A stretch of 64,000 bases of DNA from Sphingomonas yabuuchiae (GTDB taxonomy: Bacteria > Pseudomonadota > Alphaproteobacteria > Sphingomonadales > Sphingomonadaceae). How positions within the stretch are numbered: position 1 is the first letter of the stretch; every line of letters begins with the position of its first letter. The notes under the pieces were generated by a model. The model worked only from the letters and a program-made list of their open reading frames with translations, was not told the origin of the DNA and did not search any database. The DNA lies in contig NZ_JACHNX010000002.1 in NCBI RefSeq assembly GCF_014199595.1, forward strand, positions 62,001 to 126,000, read 5' to 3'. Positions 41,945 through 51,970 of the stretch are shown piece after piece. The position numbers and the translations under genes were made by a program.

Positions 41945-43854
41945 AGATCGTAACTCCAGATGCCCAGCACATGCTCGACGATCCGCGATGCGGCCTGTTC
42001 CGCCGTCTCCTTCGTCGTATCGATGCGGATCTCGGGCCGTTCGGGCGCTTCATAGGGGCTGGAGATGCCGGTAAACTCGGCGATCTCGCCGGCCCGCGCC
42101 TTGGCATAAAGGCCCTTCACGTCGCGGTCTTCGGCGACATCCAGCGGGGTATCGACGAAGATCTCGACGAACTCACCCTCGGGCAGCAGCGCACGCACCA
42201 TGTCGCGCTCGGCCTTGAAGGGGGAGATGAAGGCGGTCAGCACGATCAGGCCGGCATCGGCCATCAGCCTGGCGACCTCACCCACCCGGCGGATATTCTC
42301 CACCCGCCCGGCTTCGGAGAAGTCCAGGTCGCGGTTCAGGCCGTGGCGGATATTGTCGCCGTCCAGCAGGAAACTGTGGCGTCCCATGCTGTGCAGCTTC
42401 TGCTCGACCATATTGGCGATGGTGGACTTGCCCGAACCGGACAGGCCGGTGAACCACAGGACCTTGGGAGCCTGTCCCTTTTGCCGGGCATGCGCCTCGC
42501 GCGTCACCACCGCCGATTGCCAATGGACGTTCTGCGCCCGACGCAGCGCATGGTCGATCATCCCTGCCGCGACCGTCGCATTGGTCGCGCGGTCGATCAG
42601 GATGAAGCCGCCGAGCGCGCTGCCTTTCGCATAGGGCTCGAACACGATCGGGCGGTCGGCATAGACTTCCGCCAGCCCGATATCATTAAGCGCCAGCGTG
42701 TCGGCGGGGCGCTGTTCCTGGCTGTTGACGTCGACGACATGGCGGGGCGGCTGGACCGTCGCGCCGACCAACTGGGTTCCCAGCTTCAGCGAATAGCTGC
42801 GTCCCGGCACCAGCGGCGCATCGGCCATCCAGACGATGGTGGCGACGAACTGGTCGGCGACCTCGGGTGGGTCCTCGGCGGCGGCGATCACGTCGCCGCG
42901 CGAGCAGTCAACCTCCTCGGCCAGCACCAGGGTCACCGCTTCGCCCGCCATCGCCTGTTCGCGGTCGCCATCATAGGTGACGATCCGTGCGATGCTGGTG
43001 GTCTTGCCCGAGGGCGCGATCCGCACCCGGTCGCCGACCGATACCCGACCGCCGGCGATCAGGCCCGCAAAGCCGCGAAAGTCGAGATCGGGTCGGTTGA
43101 CCCATTGCACCGGCATACGGAACGACGCGGCCACCGCCCGGTCGCCGTCTATCGCCACCGTTTCCAGATGGGGGAGCAAAGCGGGGCCGTCATACCAGGG
43201 TATATCGGGCGAAGGCGTGGTGACGTTCGCGCCGGTAAGGCCCGACAGCGGGATCGCCGTGAACCGCTCGATCCCGATCGTCTTGGCGAACGCGGCATAG
43301 TCGGCGACGATCGCCTCGAAGACCGACTGGTCGTGGCCGACCAGGTCCATCTTGTTGACCGCCAGCACGATCTCCTTGATGCCGACCAGATGCGCCAGAT
43401 AGCTGTGCCGCCGCGTCTGGGTCAGCACGCCCTTGCGCGCGTCGATCAGGATCACCGCCAGATCGGCGGTGGACGCGCCGGTTACCATGTTGCGGGTATA
43501 TTGCTCGTGGCCGGGCGTATCCGCGACGATGAACTTGCGCTTCTCCGTCGCGAAGAAGCGGTAAGCCACGTCGATGGTGATGCCCTGCTCGCGCTCGGCG
43601 GCCAGCCCGTCGACCAGCAGCGCGAAGTCGATATTCGCCCCCTGCGTACCGACGCGGCGGCTGTCCGCCTCCAGCTGGCTCAATTGGTCCTCGAAGATGG
43701 TCTTCGAATCGTAGAGCAGCCGACCGATCAGCGTCGACTTGCCGTCATCGACCGAGCCGCAGGTGATGAAGCGCAGCATCGACTTGGCGGCATGGGTGGC
43801 GAGATAGGCGTCGATATCGGCGGCGATCAGCGCATCGGGTTGATAGGCGGTCAT
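41941..43854 (-). CDS. cysNC: Bifunctional sulfate adenylyltransferase subunit 1 / adenylylsulfate kinase
   Basis: A 637-residue fusion. The N-terminal CysN part (about 1-430) is an EF-Tu-like GTPase: [10 protein letters not shown] (Walker A), DTPGHEQY (G3) and NKMD (G4), followed by two beta-barrel domains. The C-terminal CysC part (about 450-637) is an APS kinase with its own P-loop [11 protein letters not shown] and the segment [10 protein letters not shown]. It drives ATP sulfurylase with GTP and then makes PAPS. The ATG at 43854 ([10 protein letters not shown]) lies one base after the cysD stop; an upstream in-frame ATG would run into cysD. Confidence 0.96.
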   Translation of the reverse strand: MTAYQPDALIAADIDAYLATHAAKSMLRFITCGSVDDGKSTLIGRLLYDSKTIFEDQLSQLEADSRRVGTQGANIDFALLVDGLAAEREQGITIDVAYRFFATEKRKFIVADTPGHEQYTRNMVTGASTADLAVILIDARKGVLTQTRRHSYLAHLVGIKEIVLAVNKMDLVGHDQSVFEAIVADYAAFAKTIGIERFTAIPLSGLTGANVTTPSPDIPWYDGPALLPHLETVAIDGDRAVAASFRMPVQWVNRPDLDFRGFAGLIAGGRVSVGDRVRIAPSGKTTSIARIVTYDGDREQAMAGEAVTLVLAEEVDCSRGDVIAAAEDPPEVADQFVATIVWMADAPLVPGRSYSLKLGTQLVGATVQPPRHVVDVNSQEQRPADTLALNDIGLAEVYADRPIVFEPYAKGSALGGFILIDRATNATVAAGMIDHALRRAQNVHWQSAVVTREAHARQKGQAPKVLWFTGLSGSGKSTIANMVEQKLHSMGRHSFLLDGDNIRHGLNRDLDFSEAGRVENIRRVGEVARLMADAGLIVLTAFISPFKAERDMVRALLPEGEFVEIFVDTPLDVAEDRDVKGLYAKARAGEIAEFTGISSPYEAPERPEIRIDTTKETAEQAASRIVEHVLGIWSYDL

Positions 43855-43855
43855 C

Positions 43856-44755
43856 TCAGAAATACCCCTCGCGCTTCTTCTTCTCCATGCTGGCCGCCTG
43901 ATCGTGATCGATCGCACGGCCCTGCCGCTCGGACGTGGTGGTCAGCAGCATTTCCTGGATGACCTCGGACAGGGTCGCCGCCTCGCTCTCGACCGCACCG
44001 GTCAGCGGATAGCAGCCCAGCGTACGGAAGCGGATCGAGCGATCGACCGGTACCTCGCCGGGCCTCAGGCGAAAACGGTCGTCATCGACCATCAGCAGCA
44101 TGCCGTCGCGCTCCACCGTCGGGCGGGGGGCGGCGAAATAGAGCGGCACGATCTCGATGCCCTCCTGTAGAATATACTGCCAGATATCGAGTTCGGTCCA
44201 GTTGGACAGCGGGAAGACGCGGATGCTCTCCCCCTTGTGGATGCGGCTGTTGTACAGGTTCCACAGCTCGGGCCGCTGCGCCTTGGGGTCCCAGCCATGC
44301 GCGGCGGAGCGGAAGGAGAAGACGCGCTCCTTGGCACGGCTCTTCTCCTCGTCGCGCCGTGCGCCGCCGAACGCGGCGTCATAGCCGCCTGCGGTCAGCG
44401 CCTGCTTCAACCCCTCGGTCTTCCACATATCGGTGTGGCGGCTGCCATGATCGAACGGATTGATGCCCAGCGCCTCGGCCTCGGGGTTGCGGTGGACGAT
44501 CAGCTCCATCCCCGCCGCTTCGGCCGCGCGGTTGCGCAATTCGTACATGGCCTGGAATTTCCAGGTCGTGTCGACATGGAGCAGCGGGAAGGGTGGGCGT
44601 GCCGGAAAGAACGCCTTCTTCGCCAGATGCAGCATCACGGCCGAGTCCTTGCCGACCGAATAGAGCATCACCGGACGCTCGGTCTCGGCGACGACCTCGC
44701 GAAGAATATGGATGCTCTCGGCTTCGAGGCGTTGCAGGTGGGTAAGGCCAGTCAT
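43856..44755 (-). CDS. cysD: Sulfate adenylyltransferase subunit 2
   Basis: A 299-residue PP-loop ATP pyrophosphatase-type protein that makes adenylyl sulfate from ATP and sulfate with CysN. Motifs: [17 protein letters not shown] (PP-loop), [29 protein letters not shown] and [15 protein letters not shown]. The ATG at 44755 ([14 protein letters not shown]) fits the family; a longer frame upstream adds unrelated residues. It is first in the cysD-cysNC-cysQ operon, so the local pathway is sulfate to APS, PAPS and disposal of PAP. Confidence 0.96.
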   Translation of the reverse strand: MTGLTHLQRLEAESIHILREVVAETERPVMLYSVGKDSAVMLHLAKKAFFPARPPFPLLHVDTTWKFQAMYELRNRAAEAAGMELIVHRNPEAEALGINPFDHGSRHTDMWKTEGLKQALTAGGYDAAFGGARRDEEKSRAKERVFSFRSAAHGWDPKAQRPELWNLYNSRIHKGESIRVFPLSNWTELDIWQYILQEGIEIVPLYFAAPRPTVERDGMLLMVDDDRFRLRPGEVPVDRSIRFRTLGCYPLTGAVESEAATLSEVIQEMLLTTTSERQGRAIDHDQAASMEKKKREGYF

Positions 44756-44804
44756 CGGATTGTCAGATAATGTCGCCAGCGAACCGTGCGACCAACTTAT
44801 CCTG

Positions 44805-45023
44805 TCAATCGCGATAGTCCCGCTCCAGCGAGTCGAGAATGCGCGCACCCGCCATGAACACCGCGATGGGGCAGGCGGCGAACAGGATCTTGCCCGGAAG
44901 TCCCGGATAAGCGGTCAGATAATGCATCCCGCGCTCGACCGCGCCGAGGCCCAGGCCATAGATGACCAGAAAAGCCTCGAACTTCGACTTGATCGTGAAC
45001 AGGGCGACCAGGCGAGACCACAT
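44805..45023 (-). CDS. Small integral membrane protein, unrecognised
   Basis: A 72-residue protein starting [20 protein letters not shown]. Two hydrophobic stretches are visible (about residues 17-30 and 46-60), separated by a polar turn containing ERGMHYL, and the C-terminus is charged (LERDYRD). It lies between astB and cysD on the same strand, 38 bases after astB and 49 bases before cysD. I know similar short proteins only as hypothetical proteins of sphingomonads. Start and reality rest on composition and frame, not on a named family. Confidence 0.6.
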   Translation of the reverse strand: MWSRLVALFTIKSKFEAFLVIYGLGLGAVERGMHYLTAYPGLPGKILFAACPIAVFMAGARILDSLERDYRD

Positions 45024-45061
45024 GGCGCCGTTACACCACCGGATCGCCCCGCCGCCAAGGG

Positions 45062-46315
45062 TCAACCGCTTGCCAATTTGAGACAGTCCAGCTCGGTCAG
45101 GAGGGCGAGGCGCGCGGCCTCGATCCGGCCGATCAGCGCGGAGTCGCCGATTTCGGTGGGGTCGATCGCGTCGGGCCAATGCGCCTCGATCACGGCGGCG
45201 ATGCGATCCAGCGCGGCATGATCGACCAGGAAGCGCGGGTCGATGGTTGCCGGATCGGCCACCACCCGCAGTCGCAGACAGGCAGGGCCGCCGCCATTGG
45301 CCATCGATTCGCGGACGTTCACGACCTTCAGCCGCCGGATCGGACCATTGCCCGCAACATGCTCCTGCAGCCAGGACCAGACGGGGGCATTGTCGCGCGC
45401 CTCCTGCGGCACGATCAGCGTCGGCTCGCCGCCCGGCGGTGTCACCAGTTGCGCGTTGAACAGGTAGGAGGCGATGGCATCCTCCAAGCTGACGCTCTCG
45501 GCGGGCACCTCGACGATTTCGACATCGGGCATCAGGGTGCGCAGGTCGGCGTAGAAGGTATCACGGTCGGCGAAGGCCTGTTCATGCGCGAACAGCACCC
45601 GTTCGTTGGCGACGGCGACGACATCGTTGTGGAAAGCCCCCGCCGCGATGGCCGCATCGGACTGGCGCGCGAAGAGCACCCGGTCGGGGGACAGGCGATG
45701 CGCGCGGGCGACCGCCTCGCACGCCTGGCGATGCTGGCGCGCGGGGAAGGGGCCGCCGCTTTCGCCGAAGACGAAGATTTCGATGCCCGGATGATCATGG
45801 CCGCTGCACAGCCGCATATGATTGGCTGCACCCTCGTCGCCGAAAGGCGCGGGCACCGGTGGATGGACGACAAAGGCCGGGTCGGCGAAGATCATCCGCA
45901 GCTGCGCCAGCGTCGCGGGCCATTCATGGCTGCGATGCGGCATGGTCAGCAGATTGGCGACGGTCAGGTGGCAGCGCCCGTCGCGCGTGTCGGGCGCGGG
46001 CGAGACGGTCGCGGCGTTGGCGGCCCACATCGCCGAGGCAGACAGCGCCTGCGCCTTCAGGACCGGCGAGGCGCTGACATAATCGGTTGCCAGCCGCCCG
46101 AGCCAGCCATGATCGGGTCGGGCATGCGGCAGGAGGACGCCCTGTACCAGCCCCAGGTCGAGATTCGCGCGCATCTTGGCGATCCCCTGAAGCGCGGCGG
46201 CCTTGGGATGCGAGGTCTTGCCCGCATTGCGCGTCGCGGCCAGGTTGCCGTGACTGAGCCCGGCATAATTGTGGCTCGGCCCGATGATGCCGTCGAAATT
46301 GATCTCTCTCAGCAT
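45062..46315 (-). CDS. astB: N-succinylarginine dihydrolase
   Basis: A 417-residue member of the guanidine-group-modifying superfamily. It converts N2-succinylarginine to succinylornithine, CO2 and ammonia, the second step of the arginine succinyltransferase pathway. The start EINFDGIIGPSHNYAGLSHGN is the family hallmark. The active-site Cys is in GGGPACLRLRVV, with a catalytic His near AGAFHNDVVAVAN. The ATG at 46315 fits family N-termini; a GTG at 46324 overlapping the astA stop would add three residues. Confidence 0.95.
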   Translation of the reverse strand: MLREINFDGIIGPSHNYAGLSHGNLAATRNAGKTSHPKAAALQGIAKMRANLDLGLVQGVLLPHARPDHGWLGRLATDYVSASPVLKAQALSASAMWAANAATVSPAPDTRDGRCHLTVANLLTMPHRSHEWPATLAQLRMIFADPAFVVHPPVPAPFGDEGAANHMRLCSGHDHPGIEIFVFGESGGPFPARQHRQACEAVARAHRLSPDRVLFARQSDAAIAAGAFHNDVVAVANERVLFAHEQAFADRDTFYADLRTLMPDVEIVEVPAESVSLEDAIASYLFNAQLVTPPGGEPTLIVPQEARDNAPVWSWLQEHVAGNGPIRRLKVVNVRESMANGGGPACLRLRVVADPATIDPRFLVDHAALDRIAAVIEAHWPDAIDPTEIGDSALIGRIEAARLALLTELDCLKLASG

Positions 46316-46320
46316 GATGC

Positions 46321-47340
46321 TCACCGATCGATATGCAGGACGGTATCGCCGACCGTCAGGTCGAGCGTACGGGCGGCGTCTTCGGACAGGATGATCCCGC
46401 CATCGCCGTCACGGATCTCGGCCAGCGCGCAACGGAAGTCGGCGAGCCGCCCCGTCGCGACCAGCGCCTCGCGCCCCGGATGCGCGTCGATCGCGACGAC
46501 CGTGTTTTCGCGCGCGTCGCGGATGGTTCGCACCTGATCGGTCCGCGCGGTCATCGTCGGTCCGCCATCGAAAATGTCGATATAATGTTCGAAGGCGAAG
46601 CCCTCATTCTCCAGCATCCGCATGGCAGCGCGCCCCGAGGGATGGGGCAGGCCGATGGCGGCGCGGGCCGTCTCGGTCAGCATCGCGGTGTAGATGGGGT
46701 GCTTGGGCATCAGGTCGGCGATGAACTGGTGGCCGTGGATCGCATTGAACTGGTCGGCCTCCTGGAAATTCATCCCGAAGAAGCGCCCCGCCAGCCCGTC
46801 CCAGAAGGGCGATCCGCCCGCCTCGTCGATCACCCCGCGCAGCTCGGCGAGCACCCGGTCGGCGAAGCGCGGGCGGTTGGCGCGCATGAACAGGTAACGG
46901 CTACGAGCAAGCAGCAGGCCCAGACCCCCGGCGCGCTCGCCGGGGTGAAGGAACAGCCCGCCGACCTCGCTCGCGCCTTCCAGATCGGTGGTCAGCGACA
47001 GCATCTCGGCGCGGAAGGTGCGGTCCAGTTCCCGGCTATGCTGGGTCAGCGTGCCGATGCGATAGCTGTAAAAGGGATGCTTCTGCCCGACATGGGTGAA
47101 GATCTGGCAGGTACCCCGGACTTCGCCGGTCGCGCGGTCCTCCAGCATCAGGACGAACAGCTCGTCCTTGACCTTGCCGTCGCCATCGCCCGCAAAGGCG
47201 TCATGGCTGCGCGCCAGCTTGGCGGTCAGGGCGCGGCGATCGGGGGGCAGGTTGGTGAAGCCGCCGCCGGTCAGCTTGGCCATTTCATAGAGGTGGCGAA
47301 GGTCGCTATCGACCGCGGGGCGTATGCAGAAGCTGCTCAT
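46321..47340 (-). CDS. astA: Arginine N-succinyltransferase
   Basis: A 339-residue GNAT-fold enzyme that transfers succinyl from succinyl-CoA to arginine, the first step of the AST pathway. It opens CIRPAVDSDLRHLYEMAKLTG and has the family blocks GGLFLHPGERAGGLGLLLARSRYLF (CoA-binding region, as GERAGGLG) and FWDGLAGRFFGMNFQEAD. The ATG at 47340 lies inside the end of the M20 hydrolase gene (four-base overlap). astC, astD and a classical astE are not in the window. Confidence 0.95.
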   Translation of the reverse strand: MSSFCIRPAVDSDLRHLYEMAKLTGGGFTNLPPDRRALTAKLARSHDAFAGDGDGKVKDELFVLMLEDRATGEVRGTCQIFTHVGQKHPFYSYRIGTLTQHSRELDRTFRAEMLSLTTDLEGASEVGGLFLHPGERAGGLGLLLARSRYLFMRANRPRFADRVLAELRGVIDEAGGSPFWDGLAGRFFGMNFQEADQFNAIHGHQFIADLMPKHPIYTAMLTETARAAIGLPHPSGRAAMRMLENEGFAFEHYIDIFDGGPTMTARTDQVRTIRDARENTVVAIDAHPGREALVATGRLADFRCALAEIRDGDGGIILSEDAARTLDLTVGDTVLHIDR

Positions 47341-48539
47341 GCGGCACCGATGATGCGCAGGATGGTCAGCGTCGACAAGCCCGCACGTTCGGCCAGGCTG
47401 TCGATCAGCATATATTCGTCCGAAGAGTGGATCGCGCCGCCGCGCACGCCCATCGTGTCGACGACGGGCACCCCTGCCGCCGCGATGTTGTTGCCGTCGC
47501 ACACGCCGCCGGTGTCGCGCCAGCCGATGGTCAGGTCCAGATCGGCTCCCGCGCCGCGAACCGTCTCGAACAAGGCGGCTGCGCCGTCGTCGATGGGCTT
47601 TGGGGGGCGATTGAAGCTGCCATGAACCTCGACGCGCACATCGTGTTCGGTGGCGATCCGTTCCGCGATCGCCTTCATCGCCGCGCCGGTCCGCTCGATC
47701 GCGGCCAGCGCGCGCGGACGGAAATTGACGTGCAGCATCGCCAGATCGGGCACGACATTGTTCGGGCCGCCGCCGTCGATCCGGGCCGGGTTGACGGTGA
47801 TGTCGTCGGCGGCGAGCTGCGACAGCTCCAGCGCGATCCGTGCGGCGGCGACGATGGCGTTGCGCCCCTCCTCGGGATTGCGGCCCGCATGGGCGCTGCG
47901 TCCGCGCACGACGATGGTGAAATTGCCGGTTCCGCCTCGCGCGCCTGCCAGCGTGCCATCGGGCAAAGCGGGTTCGTAGGTGAGCGCGGCGACCTTGCCG
48001 CCCGCACATTTCGCGATCAGCGCGGCCGAAGAGGCCGATCCGGTTTCCTCATCCGAATTGATCAGGACGTCATAGCCGAACCGTTCGGCCAGCGGGCTTG
48101 CCTCGACCGCCTTCAGCGCGGCGAGCAGCACCGCCAATCCGCCCTTCATATCCGCGACCCCAGGCCCGCCGAGCCGGTTCTCGTCGATCCGCGTCACGGC
48201 CTGGAACGGGTGATCGGCCGGATAGACGGTATCCATATGGCCGGTGAACAGCATCCGGCGGGCGGCGTCCGGGCGGACGGACAGCAGCATATGGCGGCCA
48301 TGGGCCAGCGGCGCGGACCGGCCGTCGCTGCCGATCCGTTCGACCGGCTCGGGTTCGACCAGGGCAAGATCGCCCGGCAGGGTCCCGAAATGCTCGGCCA
48401 GCCGGTCGGCCATGATCGCCAGCCCGGCCACGTTGCGGGTGCCGCTGTTGATCGCGGCCCATTCCTCGACCAGCGGCAGCATGGGATAGGCGGCGGCGGA
48501 CGCCACCGCGTCCCGCTCGATCGTGTTCAGTCTCTCCAT
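47337..48539 (-). CDS. M20 family metallohydrolase of the ast cluster
   Basis: A 400-residue M20 (carboxypeptidase G2 / ArgE-like) hydrolase. Zinc ligands are seen in LFTGHMDTVYP (His, Asp), GPGVADMKGGLAVLLAAL (bridging Asp) and INSDEETGSASSAA (catalytic Glu pair); IGWRDTGGVCDGNN is a family segment. It precedes astA with an ATGA overlap and so belongs to the arginine degradation unit. A reasonable idea is that it replaces AstE, which hydrolyses succinylglutamate, because that reaction is an N-acyl amino acid hydrolysis. The assignment is inference. Confidence 0.85.
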   Translation of the reverse strand: MERLNTIERDAVASAAAYPMLPLVEEWAAINSGTRNVAGLAIMADRLAEHFGTLPGDLALVEPEPVERIGSDGRSAPLAHGRHMLLSVRPDAARRMLFTGHMDTVYPADHPFQAVTRIDENRLGGPGVADMKGGLAVLLAALKAVEASPLAERFGYDVLINSDEETGSASSAALIAKCAGGKVAALTYEPALPDGTLAGARGGTGNFTIVVRGRSAHAGRNPEEGRNAIVAAARIALELSQLAADDITVNPARIDGGGPNNVVPDLAMLHVNFRPRALAAIERTGAAMKAIAERIATEHDVRVEVHGSFNRPPKPIDDGAAALFETVRGAGADLDLTIGWRDTGGVCDGNNIAAAGVPVVDTMGVRGGAIHSSDEYMLIDSLAERAGLSTLTILRIIGAA

Positions 48540-48589
48540 GACCTTAATCTAGGCCATGGACACGGCAAAGGTGAACCCCGTCGCCGAAA

Positions 48590-49501
48590 TTAGAAGCTGT
48601 ACACCACCGAGGCGCGGGTGATCGTGTCGGTCGTCCGGCGGCCCAGCGGCGGCTCGCTTTCATACTGAACGTTGTAGGACAGCGCGGCCGAGAGCGGACC
48701 GAACAGCTTGGCGTTCAGCGCCGAATTGGTGCTGACCGTGCTGTTGAACTTCTGCACATAGGCCGAGGCGTTCTGGTTGAACGTCATGGCCGGGGTCAAC
48801 TTCCACACGAAGTTCAGATTGCCGCGCGCTGCCAGCGCGCTTTCGATGCGCCCGTCGGTGAACTCGGTGTGCCGGAACGCCGGGCCGAGTTCGACGTCCA
48901 GGGTCATGCGCGGCTTGCGGATCGCGCTGTAGCCCGCCCCGCTCGACGCCGAGATACGGTTGAAATAGCCGAGGAAGCGATCGCTTTCATATTGCGCCGC
49001 GCCATAGACATAGTTGTTGGCGTTCAGTTTGAAGTTCGGCTCATAGGACGCGACATAATGTTCGCGGCTGACGACGCTGAAGCTTTCCTGATAATCGCCC
49101 TGGAAGCGCAGCTTGTGCCGCCATTGCAGCCCTTCGCGGGTCAGGTCGACAATGCCCGTCAGGCCGATATTCTGGCTGTTGCCGGTCGTTGCGAAACCGC
49201 CCAGTTCCACCCGGCCATGCCACAGGTCGAAAAAGGTCGCCTCGCGCAGGGTCCGGCTGCGGCTCGCGGTCTTTTCGTCGCGCCAGACATCGGCCATCGC
49301 ATCGATCGCGTCGGCGGCCTCGGGCACCGCGTTGCGGGCGTAGCGGACGACGGTGGTGATGTCGTTCTCATTGCCGCTGGCGATCGCGGCCTCCAGCATC
49401 GAACGGATCTGGGGCGGGATCAGCGCCGGGTCCGGGTCCTTGGGATCGGCATTGGCGAGCAGGCCGAGCGCCATCGGGATCAGGAACAGCCGCGTCTTCA
49501 T
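48590..49501 (-). CDS. DUF481 outer-membrane beta-barrel protein
   Basis: A 303-residue protein with a short signal-like start (MKTRLFLIPMALGLLANA). A helical stretch of about 65 residues follows (PPQIRSMLEAAIASGNENDI). The DUF481 barrel starts near residue 90 (ELGGFATTGNSQNIGLTG) and runs in alternating strands to a terminal Phe (ASVVYSF). DUF481 proteins (YdiY-like) are described as salt-induced outer-membrane proteins without a defined transport substrate. The start ATG at 49501 has only a weak ribosome site, and a longer frame upstream runs into rppH. Confidence 0.85.
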   Translation of the reverse strand: MKTRLFLIPMALGLLANADPKDPDPALIPPQIRSMLEAAIASGNENDITTVVRYARNAVPEAADAIDAMADVWRDEKTASRSRTLREATFFDLWHGRVELGGFATTGNSQNIGLTGIVDLTREGLQWRHKLRFQGDYQESFSVVSREHYVASYEPNFKLNANNYVYGAAQYESDRFLGYFNRISASSGAGYSAIRKPRMTLDVELGPAFRHTEFTDGRIESALAARGNLNFVWKLTPAMTFNQNASAYVQKFNSTVSTNSALNAKLFGPLSAALSYNVQYESEPPLGRRTTDTITRASVVYSF

Positions 49502-49512
49502 CGTCCGGTACC

Positions 49513-50034
49513 TTAGCCCTTTGTTCCATGGACTGAAATCGCCGCATTTCCATGGGTTGCGGTGAAGTGCTGCGCGAAGACGACCAGCAGTTCCTCGTAC
49601 AATGCCTTCTTGAACGGCACGATCATGGCGGGCAGCGTTTCCGGCTCGGCCCAGCGCCAGGCGCGGAATTCGGGATGCTCGGTGTCGATACGGATGTCGC
49701 GGTCCTCGCCCAGGAAGCGGTAGAGGAACCAGATTTGCCGCTGGCCGCGCCATTTGCCCTTCCACACCTTGCCGATCATGTCCTCGGGCAGGTCGTAGGT
49801 GAGTTCATGGGGCGCGCGCGCGATCAGTTCGACCTTGTCGGCGGTGACGCCGGTTTCCTCGAACAGCTCGCGAAGCCCTGCCGCATCGGCCTCCTCGCCG
49901 GGGTCGATGCCGCCTTGCGGAAGCTGCCACGCCTCCAGCGTCGAATCGATCCGCTGGCCGACAAAGACGCGGCCGTCGCGGTTCATCAGGATGACGCCCG
50001 CGCAGGGGCGATAGGGAAGGTCGGTCATCATCAT
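49513..50034 (-). CDS. rppH: RNA pyrophosphohydrolase (Nudix)
   Basis: A 173-residue Nudix hydrolase that removes pyrophosphate from the 5' end of mRNAs and so starts RNase E decay. The opening YRPCAGVILMNRDGRVFVGQR is typical of RppH. The Nudix box is complete as GGIDPGEEADAAGLRELFEETGV with the metal-binding REL..EE. Three ATG codons in a row (50034, 50031, 50028) make the exact start uncertain by two residues; the first overlaps the stop of the upstream alpha/beta hydrolase. Confidence 0.92.
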   Translation of the reverse strand: MMMTDLPYRPCAGVILMNRDGRVFVGQRIDSTLEAWQLPQGGIDPGEEADAAGLRELFEETGVTADKVELIARAPHELTYDLPEDMIGKVWKGKWRGQRQIWFLYRFLGEDRDIRIDTEHPEFRAWRWAEPETLPAMIVPFKKALYEELLVVFAQHFTATHGNAAISVHGTKG

Positions 50035-51020
50035 TGTCCCATCGGGCGGATGCCCTCCGCCTCGACGATCACGGCCTTCAACGCAAGCAGGAAAGCGGTG
50101 AGATCGCCGACGCCGGAGGGGATCGCCTTGCGTAGCGTCGCAAAGCCATGGATCGTGCCGCGTGCCTCACGAAAGGTGACGGGCACGCCGGCCTTGGCCA
50201 GCGCGGCGGCATAGGCTCGGCCTTGGTCGCGGATCGGGTCGCACTCGGCGGTCATGATGACGGCGGGCGGCATGTCGGCCAGTTCGCCGCGCATCGGCGC
50301 CGCGCGCACGTCGCCCAGATCGGCGGCGTAGCAGGCGACGAACCAGTCCAGCATCGCGCGGGTCAGGAAATACCCCTCGGCAAAGTCCCGGAGCGAGGGA
50401 TGCGCGCGCGCCATGTCGGTAGCCGGATAGAGCAGCCCTTGGGCGATCACGGGTACATCGGCGGGCCGATCCCGCAGGCTCATGGCGGTGACGGTGGCGA
50501 GCGTGCCGCCCGCGCTGTCGCCCGCCACGATCAGCCCGGTCGTTCCCGGCTGCCCGGCCAGCCAGCGCGCCGCTGCCTCGCAGTCGTCGGGCGCGGCGGG
50601 CCAGGGATGTTCGGGCGCGAGGCGATAGCCGACCGATAGGACGGGGAGGTTGAGCGTGCGCGCCATCTCGGCGGCGAGCGGGGCATGGGTGTCGATATCG
50701 CCGATCACGAAGCCGCCGCCATGGAAGAACAGCACCACCGGGCCGGGCTCGCGCCGTTCGCGCCGATCGAAGCGCCGCACGGGGATCGGCCCCGCCGGGC
50801 CGTCGATCGTGAACGCCTCGTCGAGCGCGAGCGGCTCCACCGGCGGGTCGGTAAGGTCGCGCGCGGCGCGCATCATCTGGCGGGCGGCTTCCGGACCCAG
50901 TTCCTGCTGGGGCGGGCCGGGGAGACGGTTATAATAGCCGAGAAAGCGGGCCACGTCGGTTCGCAGTTTTGCGGCACGCAGTTCGGGCAGCGGGGCCGTG
51001 GCCCTCCTATCGCGGGTCAT
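50031..51020 (-). CDS. Alpha/beta hydrolase of the hormone-sensitive lipase (HSL) family
   Basis: A 329-residue cytoplasmic esterase. The HSL-type oxyanion motif HGGGFVIGD, the nucleophile elbow GDSAGG, the acid Asp in ECDPIRDQG and the His in GTIHGFATL are all present. Such enzymes hydrolyse short to medium acyl esters. It is translationally coupled to rppH by an ATGA overlap, though no functional link is known, and is divergent from the histone-deacetylase-like gene with starts only about 20 bases apart. Confidence 0.92.
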   Translation of the reverse strand: MTRDRRATAPLPELRAAKLRTDVARFLGYYNRLPGPPQQELGPEAARQMMRAARDLTDPPVEPLALDEAFTIDGPAGPIPVRRFDRRERREPGPVVLFFHGGGFVIGDIDTHAPLAAEMARTLNLPVLSVGYRLAPEHPWPAAPDDCEAAARWLAGQPGTTGLIVAGDSAGGTLATVTAMSLRDRPADVPVIAQGLLYPATDMARAHPSLRDFAEGYFLTRAMLDWFVACYAADLGDVRAAPMRGELADMPPAVIMTAECDPIRDQGRAYAAALAKAGVPVTFREARGTIHGFATLRKAIPSGVGDLTAFLLALKAVIVEAEGIRPMGQ

Positions 51021-51039
51021 GGCTTCCTACCTAGGGGCG

Positions 51040-51963
51040 ATGATCCATGTCGTCCATCACCCCGCCTATGTCACCGAGGCACCGGCGCGTTCCACCTATC
51101 GCTGGGGCAAGAACGGGGCGATCCGCGATCTGCTGCGGGCAAAGGGCGATGCGGTGGTCTGGACCGAGCCCGAACTGATCCCGCCAGTCTGGCTGGAGAC
51201 GGTGCACGACCCCGATTATGTCGCCGAGGTGCTGGAGGCCCGCGTGCCGCCCGACAAGACCCGGCGGATCGGCTTTCCGATCACCGAGCAGGTCGCCCAT
51301 CGGGCGCGGGCGGTGCCGGGGGGTACGTGGACCGCCGCGCTGCTGGCGCTGGAACATGGCTTGGCCGCCAATACCGCCGGGGGCAGCCATCATGCGCTGG
51401 CCAACACGGGGGCGGGATACTGCGTGTTCAACGATCTGGCGGTGGCGGCGGTGCGGCTGGTCGAGCAGGGTGTCGTCGGCCGGGTGGCGATCGTCGATTG
51501 CGACGTGCATCAGGGCGACGGCACCGCCGCGCTGACCGCCGGGCGGCCGGATATCGTCACCTATTCGATCCATGCCGAGAAGAATTTCCCGGCACGCAAG
51601 GCCCGCTCGACACTGGACGTCGGATTGCCCGACGGCGTGGATGATGACGGCTATCTGGCCGAACTGGCCGCGACCCTGACGCCGTTCCTCGACGAGCATC
51701 GGCCCGACATCATCCTGTATCAGGCCGGGGTCGATCCGTTCGTCGAGGATCGGCTGGGACGTCTGTCCTTGACGCGGGAGGGGCTGATCGCCCGCGAAAA
51801 GCTGATTGCTGATCTGGCATTGGCGCGGGGGCTTCCCGTCGCCAGCACGGTCGGCGGCGGCTATGGCGATGACGTCATGGCGATCGCGGAACGGCACGTC
51901 ACGGCGATCCAGACTCTGGGCGAAAGACTGTCCCATCGGAACCCGGCGGAGGCCGAAGCGTAG
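51040..51963 (+). CDS. Histone deacetylase-like amidohydrolase
   Basis: A 307-residue member of the HDAC/AcuC/acetylpolyamine amidohydrolase superfamily. Zinc and charge-relay residues lie in SHHALANTGAGYCVFND (His-His pair), VDCDVHQGDGTA (Asp, His ligands) and YQAGVDPF (Asp ligand). Bacterial members deacetylate polyamines, acetoin-related substrates or proteins. The ATG at 51040 (MIHVVHHPAYV) is preferred; an ATG at 51019 would overlap the divergent gene's start codon. The photolyase gene follows eight bases later, so the two are probably cotranscribed. Confidence 0.92.
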   Translation: MIHVVHHPAYVTEAPARSTYRWGKNGAIRDLLRAKGDAVVWTEPELIPPVWLETVHDPDYVAEVLEARVPPDKTRRIGFPITEQVAHRARAVPGGTWTAALLALEHGLAANTAGGSHHALANTGAGYCVFNDLAVAAVRLVEQGVVGRVAIVDCDVHQGDGTAALTAGRPDIVTYSIHAEKNFPARKARSTLDVGLPDGVDDDGYLAELAATLTPFLDEHRPDIILYQAGVDPFVEDRLGRLSLTREGLIAREKLIADLALARGLPVASTVGGGYGDDVMAIAERHVTAIQTLGERLSHRNPAEAEA

Positions 51964-51970
51964 CGGCTGG

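Noticed and set aside
51040..51963. Histone deacetylase gene acquired from a eukaryote
   Set aside because: This superfamily is widespread in bacteria (AcuC and acetylpolyamine amidohydrolases), and base composition matches the neighbours.
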